Part shown: positions 61,950 to 64,000 of the stretch, piece after piece
Position numbering within the stretch: the stretch's first letter is position 1
Layout: each line of letters starts with the position of its first letter
Assembly (NCBI RefSeq): GCF_006546825.1
Contig: NZ_VICC01000004.1
Span: forward strand, 433,629-497,628
Length of the DNA: 64,000 nucleotides
Direction of reading: 5' to 3'
Source of the DNA: Actinomyces oris
GTDB taxonomy: Bacteria > Actinomycetota > Actinomycetes > Actinomycetales > Actinomycetaceae
Program-made: the position numbers and the translations under genes
The notes under the pieces: generated by a model
The model's input: the letters and a program-made list of their open reading frames with translations, nothing else
What the model was told of the DNA's origin: nothing
Database searches by the model: none

Positions 61950-63271
61950 CGCTCGCTCCTCGCGCTCGCCAGGGCTGACTCGTACGCGCTGCGCAGGACG
62001 CCGCGCTCGGAGGGCTGCGGGGCGCGTCCGCAGACGTCGTCGAAGAAGTCCTCGGTGATGCGCAGCGGGTCGGCCGCGGCGGTGACGGCGATGCGCTCGC
62101 GGGCGGTGCGCGTGGGGGCCTCGTGCTGGAAGGCCAGGAGGCTGGGGAAGCGCTCCTTGAGGGTGGCCAGGGCGCCGGGTGGCCGCTCGCCCTGGAGGAT
62201 GACGCGCACCCAGGCGCCGGTGGCGTCGTCGAAGGCGGGGGAGAGGAGCTCCGGCATGGTGCCGGTCAGGGTGCGCACCTGGTGCAGGACCGGGGTGGGG
62301 ATACGCTCCAGCCCGGTGACGCCCTCGGCGCTGAGATCCAGCAGGACGGAGGACTTGGTGGCGGAGTTGCGGGCGCCTTCGGCCTCGTCGAAGGAGAAGG
62401 GCAGGGGCGAGCCGGAGTAGACCAGGCGCGGGCCGGCGGGCCGGGTGAGCTCCTGGGGCCGGTGGAGGTGACCGAGAGCCACGTAGTCCAGGCCACCGCT
62501 GCGCTCGGCCAGGGGTGAGCCGCCCAGGGTGGTGAAGACGCCGGAGGGCACGGAGTCGACGCCGCCGACGCGAATGTCCCGCTCGGACTCGCACGCTTCG
62601 CCGCCGACGACGAAGGCGTGGGCCATGAGCAGGCTCGGCAGGCGCCGGCTGCGGCCGGCTCGCAGGCGGTCCAGGTCCGCGCCCACGAGGCGCAGGGCGG
62701 CGGAGACGACGGCCTCATGGGAGCGGGGCAGGCGCGGGCGCTCCGGCGGGCCGGGCTGGGAGTAGGCGTCCTCACCCTCGTTGCTCTCCTCTCTCACCGT
62801 GTGCTTCGCGGGGAGCTCCTCGCCGAGGCGCTCGGAGAGGAGGGGCGGGAGGATCTCGCGGGCGGCGTCGGGGTCAAGGTAGGGCAGGGCGTGGACGATG
62901 GCGGCCTCGTTGCCATCGGCGTCAGGCAGGATGATGCCGCGGTCGAGGCCGGCGGTGCGGGCCCGGATGATGAGGCCCTCGCGCATGAGGTCGGCGGCGA
63001 AGCCGAGGCGGCGGGCGGAGTCATGGTTACCGGGGGTCAGGACCACCCGGGTGCGCTCGGTCAGGCGGCGCAGCGTCTCATCGAGGAGTGCGACGGCGTC
63101 ATTGGGTGGGATGGCGCGGTCGTAGACGTCCCCGGAGACGAGGACGGCATCGACCGACTCGGCGGTGACGAGCTCGACGAGGTGGTCGGCGAAGGCGGCG
63201 TGCGCGTCATCGAGCACGCGCCCGTGGAAGGTGCGCCCCAGGTGCCAGTCGGAGGTGTGGAGGATCCGCAT
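61946..63271 (-). CDS. sbcD: Exonuclease SbcD (Mre11-like nuclease)
   Basis: Metallophosphoesterase nuclease partner of SbcC. The 441-residue protein has all dimetal-site motifs: MRILHTSDWHLGR, VSGDVYDRAIPP, TPGNHDSARRLG, LLMAHAFV and ALGHLHRPQ. Its start precedes sbcC in the same operon with 4-bp overlap. An acidic linker (EESNEGEDAYSQPG) lies between the first half and the C-terminal part. The upstream gap to the TPR gene is only 51 bp. Confidence 0.95.
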   Translation of the reverse strand: MRILHTSDWHLGRTFHGRVLDDAHAAFADHLVELVTAESVDAVLVSGDVYDRAIPPNDAVALLDETLRRLTERTRVVLTPGNHDSARRLGFAADLMREGLIIRARTAGLDRGIILPDADGNEAAIVHALPYLDPDAAREILPPLLSERLGEELPAKHTVREESNEGEDAYSQPGPPERPRLPRSHEAVVSAALRLVGADLDRLRAGRSRRLPSLLMAHAFVVGGEACESERDIRVGGVDSVPSGVFTTLGGSPLAERSGGLDYVALGHLHRPQELTRPAGPRLVYSGSPLPFSFDEAEGARNSATKSSVLLDLSAEGVTGLERIPTPVLHQVRTLTGTMPELLSPAFDDATGAWVRVILQGERPPGALATLKERFPSLLAFQHEAPTRTARERIAVTAAADPLRITEDFFDDVCGRAPQPSERGVLRSAYESALASARSER

Positions 63272-63322
63272 GCCGACACTGTCTCACAGCCCACCGACAT
63301 CAATAACTGCGGCCTGCGGCGG

Positions 63323-64000
63323 TCAGTGACTGGTCTCCTGGTCAGAGTCGTCCTTGGTGCCGTTCTGCTCGTCCTCCTCTGTGCCTGACGGCCTCTCGAA
63401 GAGTTTCTCTGCGTCCTCAATCCTGCCTGCGGCGCGATAGGCGTTGGCAAGGTTAGCCTGTGTGGTGAGGGTGTCGGTGTGGTTGGGGCCCAGAGTGCGG
63501 GTGCGGTCGGTGAGAGTCTGCTCGAACAGGGGGATGGCTTCGTCGAGTCTGCCCGCCGTTCGGTAGGCGATGGCGAGGTTGTCCTGTGTAGTGAGGGTAA
63601 GGGGGTGGTTGGTGCCAAGAAGGTTCTCGAAGTCCTTGAGGGTCTGCTCCAACATAGGGATAGCCTCGTCGAGCCTGCCCGCGTGCCAGTAGGCGCCAGC
63701 GAGGTTGTTGCTTGAGAGCAGGGTGTCGGTGTGGTTGGGGCCCAGAGTGCGGGTGCGGTCGGTGAGAGTCTGCTCGAATAGGGGGATGGCTTCGTCGAGT
63801 CTGCCCGCGTGCCAGTAGGCGTTGGCGAGGTTGTTGCGTGCGGTGAGGGTGTGGGGGTGGTGGGGGCCCAGGACGTGCGTGAGGTTGGTGAGGCTCTGCT
63901 CGAATAGGGGGATGGCTTCGTCGAGCCTGCCAGCGTCGTGGTAGTCGAGGGCGAGGTTGTTGCGTGCGGTGAGGGTGTGGGGGTGGTGGGGGCCTAGGAG
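63323..64000 (-). CDS. Tetratricopeptide-repeat protein, 3' part (5' end outside window)
   Basis: The frame is open from the right edge to a stop at 63323 and encodes at least 225 residues. It consists of a 42-residue repeat: NNLANAYWHAGRLDEAIPLF followed by EQTLTDRTRTLGPNHTDTL-type sequence, present about four full times plus a degenerate last unit (AGRIEDAEKLFER), then a charged tail (GTEEDEQNGTKDDSDQETSH). This is the kinesin-light-chain/TPR_12 type. Similar arrays are often the C-terminal sensor part of NB-ARC or other STAND proteins in actinobacteria, but the N-terminal domain is not visible, so no function is assigned. The internal ATG at 63655 is not a start since TPR sequence continues upstream. 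Confidence 0.85.
   Translation of the reverse strand, partial: LLGPHHPHTLTARNNLALDYHDAGRLDEAIPLFEQSLTNLTHVLGPHHPHTLTARNNLANAYWHAGRLDEAIPLFEQTLTDRTRTLGPNHTDTLLSSNNLAGAYWHAGRLDEAIPMLEQTLKDFENLLGTNHPLTLTTQDNLAIAYRTAGRLDEAIPLFEQTLTDRTRTLGPNHTDTLTTQANLANAYRAAGRIEDAEKLFERPSGTEEDEQNGTKDDSDQETSH
63472..64000 (-). repeat. 126-bp coding repeat array of the TPR gene
   Basis: A 126-bp period is exact: the GATGGCTTCG-type landmark occurs at 63533, 63659 (diverged), 63785 and 63911. Two units 252 bp apart (from about 63472 and 63724) are identical over about 85 bp except one base, which indicates recent duplication or gene conversion. The array continues past the window. Confidence 0.85.

Noticed and set aside
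61950..62594. In-frame N-terminal extension of SbcC
   Set aside because: The SbcC N-terminus is conserved at 61949; the extension is antiphase to sbcD.
63472..64000. CRISPR-like array
   Set aside because: The 126-bp period is in-frame coding TPR sequence with no unique spacers.

Overview
The window is high-GC actinobacterial chromosome. WhiB2-type regulator, MtrA-MtrB-LpqB, a DUF5719 protein, DUF3499 and Rv3235-family proteins are actinobacterial markers, and much of the left 38 kb keeps the gene neighbourhood known from Mycobacterium tuberculosis around Rv3231c-Rv3268. A sialidase / GH42 beta-galactosidase locus next to a DUF4862 gene, together with the style of the hypothetical membrane proteins, points to Actinomyces or a close oral relative. 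The genus is an inference.

Layout. 1-6.1 kb: dTDP-rhamnose genes (rmlD partial, rmlA, rmlC), a DUF2142 membrane protein, manA and a TIGR03089 protein. 6.4-12.7 kb: a tightly coupled operon of whiB, a giant GT2 membrane glycosyltransferase and a DUF5719 surface protein, with start/stop overlaps at both junctions. 12.8-14 kb: a metallopeptidase-family protein lacking its HExxH motif, DUF3499, Trm112-like. 14-21.6 kb: RDD, SpoIIM, DUF58, MoxR, DUF4350, DUF4129 and a GDPD-membrane-domain-like protein. 21.9-31.4 kb: mtrA-mtrB-lpqB, hpf, comF, secA. 31.4-37.2 kb: Rv3235-like, LysM, an unknown conserved protein, a BldC-like HTH, a SAF-domain protein, a MinD/CpaE-like ATPase and DUF6912.

37.4-48.4 kb: rplJ-rplL behind an L10 leader with an intrinsic attenuator, a predicted AbiEi/DUF559-like nuclease gene bracketed by two almost identical 123-bp direct repeats, then rpoB-rpoC. 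48.4-54.3 kb: DUF4862, a sialidase without a signal peptide and a GH42 beta-galactosidase, probably a cytoplasmic sialyl-galactoside utilisation locus with a candidate GntR-type operator. 54.4-58.4 kb: proline-rich membrane proteins, one apparently split by a frameshift. 58.5-63.3 kb: sbcC-sbcD. The window ends inside a 42-residue TPR array that reads in from beyond the right edge.

Most of the window is core genome with conserved functions: envelope glycosylation, cell-wall signalling, secretion, translation, transcription and recombination. The accessory-looking parts are the nuclease/repeat insertion between rplL and rpoB, the sialidase locus and the TPR protein. I did not see CRISPR arrays, insertion sequences, tRNA or rRNA genes. 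No element is clearly a new system; the best leads are the repeat-bracketed nuclease cassette, the BldC-like/SAF/MinD-like cluster and the TPR protein.
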